This document shows, one piece after another, positions 18,639 to 30,084 of a stretch of 64,000 nucleotides of DNA (position 1 is its first letter; each line of letters starts with the position of its first letter). Source of the DNA: Rhodanobacter sp. FDAARGOS 1247 (GTDB lineage Bacteria > Pseudomonadota > Gammaproteobacteria > Xanthomonadales > Rhodanobacteraceae). The notes under the pieces were generated by a model that saw only the letters and a list, made by a program, of their open reading frames with translations, made no database searches and had not been told where the DNA came from. The position numbers and the translations under genes are program-made. Location of the stretch: contig NZ_CP069535.1 of NCBI RefSeq assembly GCF_016889805.1, positions 1,674,001 to 1,738,000 on the forward strand, given 5' to 3'.

Positions 18639-19340
18639 ATGATCGAATTCGGACACGGAACGCACGTCGGCCTGCGTCGTACGCGCAATGAAGACACTTA
18701 TTACGCCGATGCGTCGCTGGGCCTGTTCCTGGTGGCCGATGGCATGGGTGGGCATCAGCACGGTGAAGTGGCTTCGGCGCTGGTGCGTGATCAGGTCGTG
18801 CAGCAGGTCAGGGAGGGAAGCAGCCTGCTGGAGGCTGTGCGTGGCGCGGCCGGGAGCCTGCTCGAGTGCGCCCGCGACAGCTTCGACATCCTGCCCATGG
18901 GCACCACCATTGCCGCACTTCGTGTGGAGGGCGACAGCCACGAAGTGGCCTGGGTCGGCGACAGCCGGATCTACCAGTGGAAGCAGGGCTTGCGGCAGGT
19001 CAGCCATGATCATTCCCTGGTTCAGGCGCTGGTCGAGGCGGGACAGCTGGACCCGGCGCAGGCGGCGGAACATCCGCAGCGCAACGTGCTCACCCAGGCG
19101 CTGGGTGTCACTGCCATGGAACAGCTGCACATCGGCATGGCGCGGGGCAAGCTTGAACCCGGCATGAGCTTCCTGCTGTGCAGTGACGGCCTGACCGAGG
19201 GCGTCAGCGACACCACCATCGCACAGAAGATGGCCCGCGCCGACCTCTCGGCGCAGGAGTGCGTCGACCAGCTGCTGCTGTGCGCCCTGGACAGTGGCGG
19301 CGACGACAACGTCACGATCCTGATCGTGCGTTCGCGCTGA
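18639..19340 (+). CDS. PP2C-family serine/threonine phosphatase
   Basis: A 233-aa Mn/Mg-dependent protein phosphatase of the compact bacterial type (Stp/PppA/PrpC). Metal-binding motifs are RTRNEDTYY near residue 15, FLVADGMGGHQHGE near 30, CSDGLTEGV near 185 and GGDDNVTILIV at the C-terminus. No transmembrane segment is seen, so it is cytosolic. Such enzymes usually reverse Hanks-type kinase phosphorylation or act as T6SS PppA, but no kinase or T6SS gene lies in this window, so the partner is unknown. The ATG gives MIEFGHGTHVGL, the usual family start. Confidence 0.9.
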   Translation: MIEFGHGTHVGLRRTRNEDTYYADASLGLFLVADGMGGHQHGEVASALVRDQVVQQVREGSSLLEAVRGAAGSLLECARDSFDILPMGTTIAALRVEGDSHEVAWVGDSRIYQWKQGLRQVSHDHSLVQALVEAGQLDPAQAAEHPQRNVLTQALGVTAMEQLHIGMARGKLEPGMSFLLCSDGLTEGVSDTTIAQKMARADLSAQECVDQLLLCALDSGGDDNVTILIVRSR

Positions 19341-19367
19341 AGCGCGGACCGGTTGCTGCATAAAAAA

Positions 19368-19386
19368 GGGGCCGCTTTCGCGGCCC
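19368..19386 (+). terminator. Terminator after the PP2C gene
   Basis: A GGGCCGC/GCGGCCC stem with a short loop, preceded by an A tract and followed by CTCACTATTT. Its core resembles the hairpin at 24776-24803 on the other side of the RHS island. Confidence 0.65.
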
Positions 19387-19762
19387 TCACTATTTCAGCG
19401 AGTAAAAATTTGATCGGAACCTGTACGCGTTACACCTCACTAATGCCGAGAAGCCCCAGCATCCGGGGAGCTTTCAACAGTGGTGCGCAATCACGGTCTG
19501 CGTAATTTATTGCGATTTATTGCACGCTTGACACACTCCCTCAGATTGGTCGATGCTCAACAATAAGCTGCGCCGTGTAGCGGTCGGGGGCTAGCATGAA
19601 GCTATTAAATGCGTCGAGCGAGGCGGAACCTTTGGCGGCGCCTAAAATGCATCGTTCCACACTTGCAGCACCAAGCTTTCGCTATAAAAATGACGATCGC
19701 AAACCCCAGCTCAGATGGCGCTTCTATACCGTTCTCTGCAGTTAATTTCGAAAGGACTTGGA
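19387..19762. other. AT-rich gene-free leader of the RHS gene
   Basis: No credible ORF. The sequence is clearly AT-richer than the flanking genes. It contains the tandem decamers ATTTATTGCG/ATTTATTGCA near 19505-19524 and a TTGACA box at 19528 without a convincing -10. It probably carries the RHS promoter. Confidence 0.4.
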
Positions 19763-22700
19763 ATGATGACCTGCGAACTGGCGACAAAAAAGTTTTCATT
19801 TACAGATACGCAAAAAGAAAAGCCAAGAAGGCTGTTTAGAGCGAAAACCGCTGCTTTATGCGCAGCTATTGTCGTCTCGGTCGGCGTCAGCAATTTCATT
19901 GCATTGCCCGCCAGAGCGGTAGCCGCAGCCAACGGATCCAGTAATAACTGCACCGCCGACAGCGATGGTTCCAGCGACTGCAGTGGTAGTGGTAGTGGTA
20001 GTGGTAGTGGCGGTGGTGGCAGTGGTACCCAAACGACCGACTATCCACCGGTGACTGTTACAGCTACCGAACCTGACGAAGTTACAGTTACCGCACCTGA
20101 CGAACCCAACTGGAATTTCAACAATATCTTCGGCAGCGAAGAGTCGACAGGTCTTATTTCTCCTCCGGTGATAGGCCCTCAAGGGGGTGGCGGATTGCAC
20201 ACGCCAATGAGCGACAAGCCAACCGCCAAAAAGAAGCAAAATAGAAATCCCTGCCCGAACGCGGCGGGCGACCCCATCATGGTCAACGCAGGTAACAAGG
20301 CAATATCGGTTGCCGATTTTGCCGAGCCGGGCGAGATGGGGCTCAGGTTCGAGCGGTATTACAACTCGAAATTTGAAAGTATCAATGGCAACGTTAATAG
20401 CAGTATAGGTGCGTGGACTACCAACATTGATTTTACGTTATTCAATGTGAAATGCGTTTCAAACGCCGGTTCTTCCGGGCCCGCCAACCTATGTGCTCCG
20501 GTTAGGCTATACCGCCCGGATGGATCCTATCTCGATTTTAGCCTCGTACATCCCATCTATTCAAATCCTAGTGGAGCCCCATTTCAGATGGTTGGCCCTT
20601 TCACGCCCGTGGGGACGGCTACGCTTAATTATAATACCAATGGCACCTATACTCTTCATGACGAGGATGCCAAGGTTTTTACCTACAGTTCAAATGGTTT
20701 GCTGCTGTCAATAATGGATCCGTCGAATGTGGGATGGATAATTACCCATCCTGATTCGAACACTACTATTGTTACTCATACAAATGGGCAGTCGATAAAA
20801 ATCTCGCTGATTAGTGGGACAAATACGCTTGGATCGTCTCGGCAGGTTAACGTTACGGATCCTTCCGGTAACGTGTACAAATTTAGCTCGACGTACTCCA
20901 TCGGGTCGGCCATTCTAACTCAAACGAGTCATATTGGAACGATTGATTCGGTTACGATGCCAGGCCTTCCGGGCACCACAATCAGCTACAAATACCTGCC
21001 GGCAACATACTCCCCAATAATTACCGACTCGCTGCTTAGTGAAGTTGATTACAATGGCGTACCGCATGATGTGACGACGTACGACAGTAGTGGCAACGCC
21101 AACATGACAAGTATGGCGGATGGAAGCCAAAAGATTTCCATAGTATATAGTTCAAATAGCACTGGTCGAGTTGCTACGTTGACCAATGCGCTGAACCATA
21201 GCCTTGTCTATCAGTACGACAACAGTGGCTTGCTCCTATCCATCAAGGGTAACGCGTCTGCAAACTGCGACGCTTCGTATGCGAGCAATACCTACGACGC
21301 CAAAGGAAATATGGCGTCGTCAACAGACAACAACGGCAATATTACGGTCTACTCTTATGATGCCAATGGTCTTTTGCTAAAGACCGTTGAGGCCTTCGGG
21401 ACGGCGTCTGCGCGTACTACAGATTATGTATGGGATCCGACGCCTGGTACCAATCGCCTTCTATCAATCAAGGTCGAGGGTTATGTTGAGAAGTCATACG
21501 CTTATAACGCGCAGAACCGGATGGCTTCGGTTAAAGTTACAGATTTGACTGGAATTGGAAATACGCCTCCTCAAGTCACCACGTATTCCTATGTGCTGAG
21601 TCCCAACCACATGGTGACATCTATGGTAGTCACCAACCCTTCACTCAGCAACGGCAACACGGTGACCAGTAGCTATAACGCTCAAGGCTTCCTTACCACG
21701 ACGACAAATGGCTTGGGGCAGTCGACAACTTACGGTGCTTTTACCGCGCTTGGACGCCCTGGAACCATCACCAATGCAAATGGTGACATCACCTATTATG
21801 TGTATGACACACTCGGTCGATTGGTCACCAAATCTCATGCGCATTCGGGTGTGACAAATACCGGCCACGTCAGCTACGACGCAATTTCCGGACGGCCTTC
21901 GTTGATTGTTAATTACGATAATGAGCAAACGAGGAACGTCTACGATGTCGACTTTAAATTAGTCTCGTCGACATGGACTGGCCCCAGTGGCGCCAGTATT
22001 AAAACGGCATACACATATGACGCTCTGGGCGATGTCACGAGCGCAACGCGTACATTAATAGGCAGCAACACACCTGCGATCGGCGAGTACCGCGATTACG
22101 ACCAGCTTGGTCGCGAGATTGCCGTACGTGGAAACCATGGCCAGAAAGTCAAGACCACCTATGACTTGGATGGCAATATTTCCCTTAGAGTGGATGCGTT
22201 GAATAGAAGTACGTCGACTCAGTACGACAGTCTGAACCGTCCAGTGGCGGTTACCGATGCAAATGGAGGGGTCACCAAGTACCAATATGATCTTGGTGGT
22301 CACGTTATTCGGGTCACTGATCCCCGTAACCTCGTCACGTCATATGCATATGACGGTTTCGGCCAACGTTGGACCGTAGCCAGCCCAGATACTGGCGCCA
22401 CTCACTACGCATATGACGTCTACGGCCGGCTGTCTTCGATCACAAGAAACAGTGGAGCAATCGTCACGTACGCCTATGACGTTCTAAATCGCGTCATCTC
22501 TGAAAGTGCCGGTGGCCAGACTCATGCATTCACCTATGATTCGTGCGCCAACGGCGAGGGGCGCTTGTGCGGCTTTTCCGATGGTTCTACGAGCTACACT
22601 TTTACCTACGGAGTCGAGGGTTGGATGAGCGGCAGGAGTGCCACTAGTTGGTTGGGCACAAGCATCGACGGTTATGCCTACGACGGCATGGGGCGGCTGA

Positions 22701-24271
22701 TCCAGCAGATTAATGGCCCTTACGTCACTACGTACACCTGGACTGACGACCAGGTAAGCAAAGTCAATTTCCAGTACGGCGGGCGTAGTGTCGACGTTGC
22801 AAGCAATATCACCTATGACGCCTCGCGACACCCGACTAGCTGGACGTATGGCAACGGGATGCAACGCACTCAGACCTATGATAGCGACGGACGCATCACG
22901 GGGCTTTCGTCGTTGGCTGGAGCGGCAGTCCAACAAAAACAGACGTACGCTTGGGACGATGTGAACCGGATCACCAGCATCACGAACAACGCCTACACTT
23001 CCGTGTCGCAGAATTTCGGTTATGACAAACTTGACCGGATGACTTCGCAGTCCGGTCCGGCGGCCTTGGCTCTGACCTACGACGCGAATGGCAACCGCAC
23101 GCAGCAAAATGGGCTGACGAACGAATCAGTCGCCGTCAGCCCAGCCAGCAACCGCATCAACCAGCGTGGCGGACACGCGTACACGTACGATGCCGATGGT
23201 AATCGTGCCTCGGACGTCTACGGAAGCTCGGTACTCACTTACGGCTACGACGCTTTCAACCGATTGAATACTGCGTCCCGAAGTGCCGCGGTGAGCTATT
23301 GCGAGACCACACGCAATTGCCCTGTGTATCCGGCTGGTACAACGACCTATGTGGTGAACGCGATTGGCCAGCGGATACAGAAGAGCAACCCACAAGAAAC
23401 CGCGCTCTATGCCTATGACCAAGATGGTCGGCTATCGGGGGAGCTGTCTTCGGTTAATGGCTACAACTACTACATTTATCTTAACGGTCAGCCGATCGCA
23501 CTGATCCATAATCCGGTGTGGACGAGCAACGTTGATACGCTGTATTACTTGCACGATGATCAGTCGGGACGTCCCGAGGTCATCACGGATGGCGCAGCGC
23601 AAAAGGTATGGCAGGCGCTGAACTACGGGTTTGACCGGTCGATTCTGCTGGGGGGTGTCTCCGGCGTGGACATCGGTTTCCCTGGACAGATTTACGATGC
23701 TGAAACCGGTAACTGGAACAATGGGTTCAGAGACTATGACTCGAGTGATGGGCGTTACTTGGAGTCAGATCCGACCGGATTGACTGGCGGGTTAAATACA
23801 TATGCTTACGTCGGCGGTAATCCCTTGGGCTATACCGATCCCTATGGGCTCGATTGGCAACTATCGTGGACTATTTCAAGTGGATCAGTAGCCGTTCCGG
23901 GCGCCGGCGCAAGTGCGAACGCGGCTGTGGGTGTCAACTTTCCGTCATTTAATCCTTCAACTTGGTCCCTATATGGAACAACGCAAGGGGCTGGCGGTGT
24001 TGGTGGAGGAGTTTTTGCAGGCTTTGGAGAAGGCCTCAACATCAGTCATGGTGACGCACCAGTCACGGGTACGAGTTCTTCGAATTATGCAGAGATAAAT
24101 GCCGGATGGGAGATTGCTGGCGGCTTAAGTACTGCATGGGATAACTGCGGTAAAACAACGGGCGTACAGGGTGCTGTAGGAGTGTGGTCTGGCGGCGGCT
24201 GGGGCGTTGGTGGATTTATTGGCAAAGCTTGGTCTGCGACTTATGCATTGCCGAGCTTTGGAAATTGGTGA
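19763..24271 (+). CDS. Secreted RHS/YD-repeat protein with variable C-terminal tip
   Basis: A 1502-aa polymorphic-toxin-type protein. An N-terminal signal-like region has basic RRLFRAK near residue 23, a hydrophobic stretch to about 47 and a possible cleavage after PARA. A Ser/Gly repeat (SGSGSGSG) follows near 75-85. DUF6531-like sequence starts near 163 (GDPIMVNAGNK, then LRFERYYNSKF). Many YD repeats (YDxxGR and YxYD forms) run from about 400 to 1300. The RHS core ends near 1361 with NTYAYVGGNPLGYTDPYGL. The last 138 residues are Gly-rich and match no toxin domain I recognise. The start is the ATG with AAAGGA upstream at 19751; an in-frame ATG 48 nt earlier lacks one. Base composition is much lower in GC than the neighbours, suggesting transfer. 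No VgrG or T6SS genes are present. Confidence 0.85.
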   Translation: MMTCELATKKFSFTDTQKEKPRRLFRAKTAALCAAIVVSVGVSNFIALPARAVAAANGSSNNCTADSDGSSDCSGSGSGSGSGGGGSGTQTTDYPPVTVTATEPDEVTVTAPDEPNWNFNNIFGSEESTGLISPPVIGPQGGGGLHTPMSDKPTAKKKQNRNPCPNAAGDPIMVNAGNKAISVADFAEPGEMGLRFERYYNSKFESINGNVNSSIGAWTTNIDFTLFNVKCVSNAGSSGPANLCAPVRLYRPDGSYLDFSLVHPIYSNPSGAPFQMVGPFTPVGTATLNYNTNGTYTLHDEDAKVFTYSSNGLLLSIMDPSNVGWIITHPDSNTTIVTHTNGQSIKISLISGTNTLGSSRQVNVTDPSGNVYKFSSTYSIGSAILTQTSHIGTIDSVTMPGLPGTTISYKYLPATYSPIITDSLLSEVDYNGVPHDVTTYDSSGNANMTSMADGSQKISIVYSSNSTGRVATLTNALNHSLVYQYDNSGLLLSIKGNASANCDASYASNTYDAKGNMASSTDNNGNITVYSYDANGLLLKTVEAFGTASARTTDYVWDPTPGTNRLLSIKVEGYVEKSYAYNAQNRMASVKVTDLTGIGNTPPQVTTYSYVLSPNHMVTSMVVTNPSLSNGNTVTSSYNAQGFLTTTTNGLGQSTTYGAFTALGRPGTITNANGDITYYVYDTLGRLVTKSHAHSGVTNTGHVSYDAISGRPSLIVNYDNEQTRNVYDVDFKLVSSTWTGPSGASIKTAYTYDALGDVTSATRTLIGSNTPAIGEYRDYDQLGREIAVRGNHGQKVKTTYDLDGNISLRVDALNRSTSTQYDSLNRPVAVTDANGGVTKYQYDLGGHVIRVTDPRNLVTSYAYDGFGQRWTVASPDTGATHYAYDVYGRLSSITRNSGAIVTYAYDVLNRVISESAGGQTHAFTYDSCANGEGRLCGFSDGSTSYTFTYGVEGWMSGRSATSWLGTSIDGYAYDGMGRLIQQINGPYVTTYTWTDDQVSKVNFQYGGRSVDVASNITYDASRHPTSWTYGNGMQRTQTYDSDGRITGLSSLAGAAVQQKQTYAWDDVNRITSITNNAYTSVSQNFGYDKLDRMTSQSGPAALALTYDANGNRTQQNGLTNESVAVSPASNRINQRGGHAYTYDADGNRASDVYGSSVLTYGYDAFNRLNTASRSAAVSYCETTRNCPVYPAGTTTYVVNAIGQRIQKSNPQETALYAYDQDGRLSGELSSVNGYNYYIYLNGQPIALIHNPVWTSNVDTLYYLHDDQSGRPEVITDGAAQKVWQALNYGFDRSILLGGVSGVDIGFPGQIYDAETGNWNNGFRDYDSSDGRYLESDPTGLTGGLNTYAYVGGNPLGYTDPYGLDWQLSWTISSGSVAVPGAGASANAAVGVNFPSFNPSTWSLYGTTQGAGGVGGGVFAGFGEGLNISHGDAPVTGTSSSNYAEINAGWEIAGGLSTAWDNCGKTTGVQGAVGVWSGGGWGVGGFIGKAWSATYALPSFGNW

Positions 24272-24293
24272 TTAGGGTCGGAAATTATTTCTC

Positions 24294-24593
24294 ATGAATA
24301 TGAGTAATTCCCTTAGAGGAGTGAGGTTCAAGAGAAAGTTAATTTGGCTTTGGTTTCCGGCAGGTGCTCTTTTTTTCTTCTCGTTCGTGTATTTACATAC
24401 ACAAATTATTGGATCGGTACCTAGCTGGCTGATTGCATTATTGAATATTGCGTGGGGGGCGATTTATGTTGTGTTGCGGATATGGGCCTCGAGAATTAGA
24501 TGTATAAGGTGTGGCTGCGTGGCTGTCCTTCCGTATTGGCCGGCAAGAACGAAGTGCAAAAATTGCGGGGCTCAATACATGAATACTGACTAA
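24294..24593 (+). CDS. Small membrane protein with C-terminal zinc ribbon; candidate RHS immunity protein
   Basis: A 99-aa ORF starting 22 nt after the RHS stop and sharing its AT-rich composition. Two hydrophobic segments (about residues 15-38 and 45-64) are followed by a cysteine cluster: C70, C73 and C75, then C88 and C91, as in CIRCG and CKNCG, which suggests a zinc ribbon facing one side of the membrane. I do not recognise a family. Immunity genes usually follow RHS toxin tips directly, so protection against the preceding tip is inferred from position only. The ribosome site is weak; a second ATG two codons in is possible. Confidence 0.55.
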   Translation: MNMSNSLRGVRFKRKLIWLWFPAGALFFFSFVYLHTQIIGSVPSWLIALLNIAWGAIYVVLRIWASRIRCIRCGCVAVLPYWPARTKCKNCGAQYMNTD

Positions 24594-24775
24594 CAACGGC
24601 CTTGGCTGGCCGTCATGTGCTGTGCTGCAAATCGGATGAGGATTGCAGAGGGTTGCACTGAAAATTCGATATGGCGATCGATCACTTGCAACGAGTTATT
24701 CAGTTGGGCTGCATGGCATCGTGTTTTTCCAACGTCTCTCACTTTGAGTGGCGCTGTTGTTCGGATTGGGGCAAG

Positions 24776-24803
24776 AATAAGGGCCGCTTGTGCGGCCCTT
24801 ATT
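24776..24803. terminator. Bidirectional terminator between RHS island and fadL-like gene
   Basis: A perfect 12-bp stem AATAAGGGCCGC/GCGGCCCTTATT with loop TTGT. It serves the minus-strand porin gene, which ends at 24823, and the plus-strand island. The rest of 24594-24775 shows no gene. Confidence 0.8.
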
Positions 24804-24822
24804 TCTATGGATGAGCGGATGC

Positions 24823-26193
24823 TTAAAAACGATATGTACCCGTCAAGCTAACCACATCGCCGTGGTCATCAAACGTGCCGTCCATCGTACCGGCACCGAG
24901 CAAGTCGGGATTGGTCAGATGAACCCGCGTCTTGCCGACGAACTGGTGCTGATAGCCCAGGTCGAAAGCGAAGTTCTTGCTGGCTTGGTAGCCCACACCA
25001 AGGCCGAGCAGGCGTCGGGCGCCGTCTGGAATGCGCGGGTCGCGGCTGATGATGTTGCTCGGGGTCTGGTCGTAACCGACGCCGGCGCGCAGCGTCCACT
25101 GGTCGTTGACTTTGTAGTCACCGCCGATCGCATACAGCCAGCTATCCTTGTATGCCTGCGGCAGGTTGACGATCGATTCGCCGCCGGATTTGAGTTCCAG
25201 ATTCTCGAAACTGGACCAGTTCGTCCACTTCGCTGTTGCCGCGATGCTGAAGCGGTCATTGACCACATGTAGCCAGTCGAGGCTGGCGAAGGCAGGGGTG
25301 TCAAGCTTGGCACTGGCGGAGCCGCCTGCAGGATCCAGCGTCGGGCCGCCAAACAACGGCGCAAGACCAAGCAGGCTGATGCCGGTCGCGCTGCCGTAAA
25401 GGTTATAGGTACCAGTCAGCGTCTGCTTCACCTTGGAGTGGTAGCTGAAGCCGATACTGTCCTGAGCGGTTGGCTTCCACTCCATGCCAGCAAAATAACC
25501 GAAGGCAAATTTCTTCTTCACGTTGACATTGAGCTGCACGTCCGCGCTTTGCGGCACAAATGGAAAGCCGGAGAGTTTGGACGCCGCACCTGCTGCGTCA
25601 ATCATGGAATTGAGCTGCGCCTTGGTACGTTGGCCGAGCACGCCCACGCCGATCGAGAACTCGTCGTTGATTTTGAAGCCAGCCGAAAAGCTCACGGCAA
25701 TCGACTGGAGACTGGTCTTGGTACCGAAATAACGGCCCTGCCATGTCGGGTTATATTCGCTGACGAGACCGTACGGGACGGTGATGCTGCCACCCAGGGT
25801 AACGTTGTCGCTGACCGGCGCGGCAAAAGCCATGTTCGGAAATGGAATGAACTTGCCGAACCCATTCGGATTGTTTCCGGTGGTCGGATTGCCTTGCATG
25901 TCCTTGAACTCGCCTTCAAATTTGGCGCTGGGACGAATGCCGGTGCCGGTCACCTGAATCACCGGACCATTAAAGAACGCCATGGCGGCCGGATTGTTGT
26001 AGACCGCCGTCGGATCGTTCGCGAACAGCGAGCCGCCCGCATTGGCGCGCGCCCAGCCAGCGGCGTTGTCGGTGGGCAGCTGGAAGGAACCGGCCTGCGC
26101 GCCCAGCGGCATGGCGAGTGCACCGGCAACGGCCAGGGCGAGGCTGGCCTTGGTGCCGAGACGGGAGAGGTTTTGCAAGGTTTGACGGTCCAC
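24823..26193 (-). CDS. fadL: FadL/TodX-type outer membrane transport protein
   Basis: An outer-membrane beta-barrel for uptake of long-chain fatty acids or other hydrophobic compounds. The start is a GTG at 26193: AGGAGA lies 7 nt upstream and the signal peptide begins directly (VDRQTLQNLSRLGTKASLAL, cleavage after AQA near residue 34). The longer ORF from an upstream ATG has no such site. Mature protein starts GSFQLPTDNAAGWARANAGG, matching the FadL plug region, followed by NDPTAVYNNPAAMAF. It ends in aromatic TGTYRF, the usual barrel insertion signal. Length is 456 aa. A TetR-family gene lies 117 nt upstream on the same strand and may control it. The true substrate is not determined by sequence. 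Confidence 0.88.
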   Translation of the reverse strand: MDRQTLQNLSRLGTKASLALAVAGALAMPLGAQAGSFQLPTDNAAGWARANAGGSLFANDPTAVYNNPAAMAFFNGPVIQVTGTGIRPSAKFEGEFKDMQGNPTTGNNPNGFGKFIPFPNMAFAAPVSDNVTLGGSITVPYGLVSEYNPTWQGRYFGTKTSLQSIAVSFSAGFKINDEFSIGVGVLGQRTKAQLNSMIDAAGAASKLSGFPFVPQSADVQLNVNVKKKFAFGYFAGMEWKPTAQDSIGFSYHSKVKQTLTGTYNLYGSATGISLLGLAPLFGGPTLDPAGGSASAKLDTPAFASLDWLHVVNDRFSIAATAKWTNWSSFENLELKSGGESIVNLPQAYKDSWLYAIGGDYKVNDQWTLRAGVGYDQTPSNIISRDPRIPDGARRLLGLGVGYQASKNFAFDLGYQHQFVGKTRVHLTNPDLLGAGTMDGTFDDHGDVVSLTGTYRF

Positions 26194-26310
26194 GTGGGTT
26201 CTCCTGTGACAAAAAGGTCCGGGATGGGGTGCATCCGCGGCGATGGTTTCTGGTTTTGTGTGGTGACGATGGGGCAGCACGTATCGGGAAGGTGGCACGG
26301 TATCGCTTGG

Positions 26311-27156
26311 TCAGGACGCAGGCCTCCCGTCCTGAATCCAGAGAGTGGATGGGGGAATGCCCTGGCGCCGTGAATCCGTATCGGCGGCCGGCGGTGTCGT
26401 GCGGGTGGCTTCGGCGGTCACCTGATCCTGTTGCAACACCTGTTCGATCAATTTGACTTGCTCCGTGTTTCCAGACGGGGCGGTGAGAATGGGGGACACC
26501 AGCGAGATCAGGCGCGCCAGCAATTCGGTGTCGTTGATGGCCTCGCCCTTGCTGATGCTGGCGATCAGTTGCTGCATGTCTTCCCCGGCCAGCATGCCGG
26601 ACAGGGCCTTGAGGGCGAAATGCAGGCGCAGTCCGAGCTCGCCCCGGGGCAGCGAGGGCAGGGCGCGCGCGAACGCCTCGAAGAAACGTCCGGAAATCGA
26701 TCGGTAATGCTGTTGCAGAAAATCCTGGATGAACGGCGAGGGGTCGCTGTAGACCCGACCCAGCAGGCGCATGAAGGCCGGCCCCGAGGCGCTGCCGTGG
26801 CTGAGCCGGAAAGCCGGCACGAACAGCATGGCCAGCACGGCACGGGCGTCCAGCCCCTCCGGTCGCTGGCGCTCGCACGCACTCAGCAATTGCAGCCGCT
26901 CGCGGTTGAGTCGATCCAGTCGTTGCGACAACAGCTCCTGGACCAGCGCCTCCTTGCTGCCGAAGTGGTAGTTCACCGCGGCCAGGTTCGCGCCAGCCCT
27001 GGCGGTGATGTGGCGCAGCGACATCGCTTCGTAGCCGCCCTCGATGAACAGCCACTCGGTGGCCTCAAGCAGCCGCTTGCGGGTGTCACTGGGATTGGTT
27101 CGCTGCGTCGGACTCAAGAAGCTTGCCCCGTGATGGCCCAGCCAGGTAGCTGACAC
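26311..27156 (-). CDS. TetR/AcrR family transcriptional regulator
   Basis: A one-component repressor. The TetR helix-turn-helix lies in DTRKRLLEATEWLFIEGGY followed by AGANLAAVNYHFGSKEAL. The remainder is a helical ligand domain, and the C-terminal 40 residues are Thr/Pro/Gln-rich and probably disordered. The start is uncertain: the only in-frame ATG (27384) lies upstream of the ppsA terminator and cannot be right, so a GTG at 27156 is proposed; a TTG at 27117 is the main alternative. The FadL-type gene follows on the same strand. Regulation of fatty-acid uptake is a reasonable inference, but the effector is unknown. Confidence 0.75.
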   Translation of the reverse strand: MSATWLGHHGASFLSPTQRTNPSDTRKRLLEATEWLFIEGGYEAMSLRHITARAGANLAAVNYHFGSKEALVQELLSQRLDRLNRERLQLLSACERQRPEGLDARAVLAMLFVPAFRLSHGSASGPAFMRLLGRVYSDPSPFIQDFLQQHYRSISGRFFEAFARALPSLPRGELGLRLHFALKALSGMLAGEDMQQLIASISKGEAINDTELLARLISLVSPILTAPSGNTEQVKLIEQVLQQDQVTAEATRTTPPAADTDSRRQGIPPSTLWIQDGRPAS

Positions 27157-27330
27157 CTGCTTCAAATCAAGGATTGAAACACGTGTATGGAAGCTACCGG
27201 TGGGCCGCAGGGCGGGCAAGCTGCAGTGCACGATGACAAAGAGACGGCTGCGGGAAGAGGGCGCTGAGGCAGGCGATCCCTGCGGGCCATGCACGGGCTT
27301 GATCCGGCGTAGCAAATCGGGAGCGCCAGA

Positions 27331-27367
27331 CAGCAAAAGGGCCGGATGAATCCGACCCTTTTGCTGC
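27331..27367 (-). terminator. Rho-independent terminator of ppsA
   Basis: A 14-bp stem with one G-T pair: GCAAAAGGGTCGGA and TCCGGCCCTTTTGC on the minus strand, loop TTCA, about 45 nt after the ppsA stop. Confidence 0.85.
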
Positions 27368-27408
27368 ACTGCATGGCAAATCACGTCAGCGGCTGGCCGA
27401 CATCGTCC

Positions 27409-29781
<2,373 letters not shown>

Positions 29782-30084
29782 GGGTGTCTCCTTCTGAGGA
29801 AGCGTTGCAAAGAGTGGAATGGACGCGACATGCAGGCCCGAAGCGGGTTGCAAAGAACTGGTATTGTCCGCTGCGGATGGTGCGCAGCACAAGAAGACCA
29901 TTGCGCGCAGATGCCATTCCAACCCGATACCAGTCAGCTGGCGGTAGATTTTGGCGGCCGGGTCGGCGACTGCGATCGGGCCGATGCCGTGCCGATTCGC
30001 CGGGTTGCCGACGCGTCAGAATGCACGCCACAACCTGCTAAGGTGCGGCCAGACGCCATCCGCCATCTGCCATCAGGGCCACGC
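29782..30084. other. Divergent ppsA-ppsR intergenic region
   Basis: 303 bp holding the promoters of both genes. Apart from the ppsA ribosome site (AAGGAGA), I see no motif strong enough to call. A TTGTGC/ACAATA pair on the minus strand has a 19-nt spacer and is weak. Confidence 0.3.

Noticed and set aside
19609..19839. 76-codon ORF before the RHS gene
   Set aside because: No ribosome site or recognisable sequence, and it overlaps the RHS start in another frame.
18639..24271. Type VI secretion cluster suggested by PP2C next to RHS
   Set aside because: No Tss, VgrG, Hcp or PAAR gene is present, and the RHS protein has its own signal-like N-terminus.
24615..24851. 78-codon ORF after the zinc-ribbon ORF
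   Set aside because: No ribosome site, crosses the terminator at 24776-24803 and enters the porin gene antisense.
26311..27384. TetR gene start at the upstream ATG (27384)
   Set aside because: It would place 76 unconserved residues across the ppsA terminator hairpin; a later GTG or TTG start is used.
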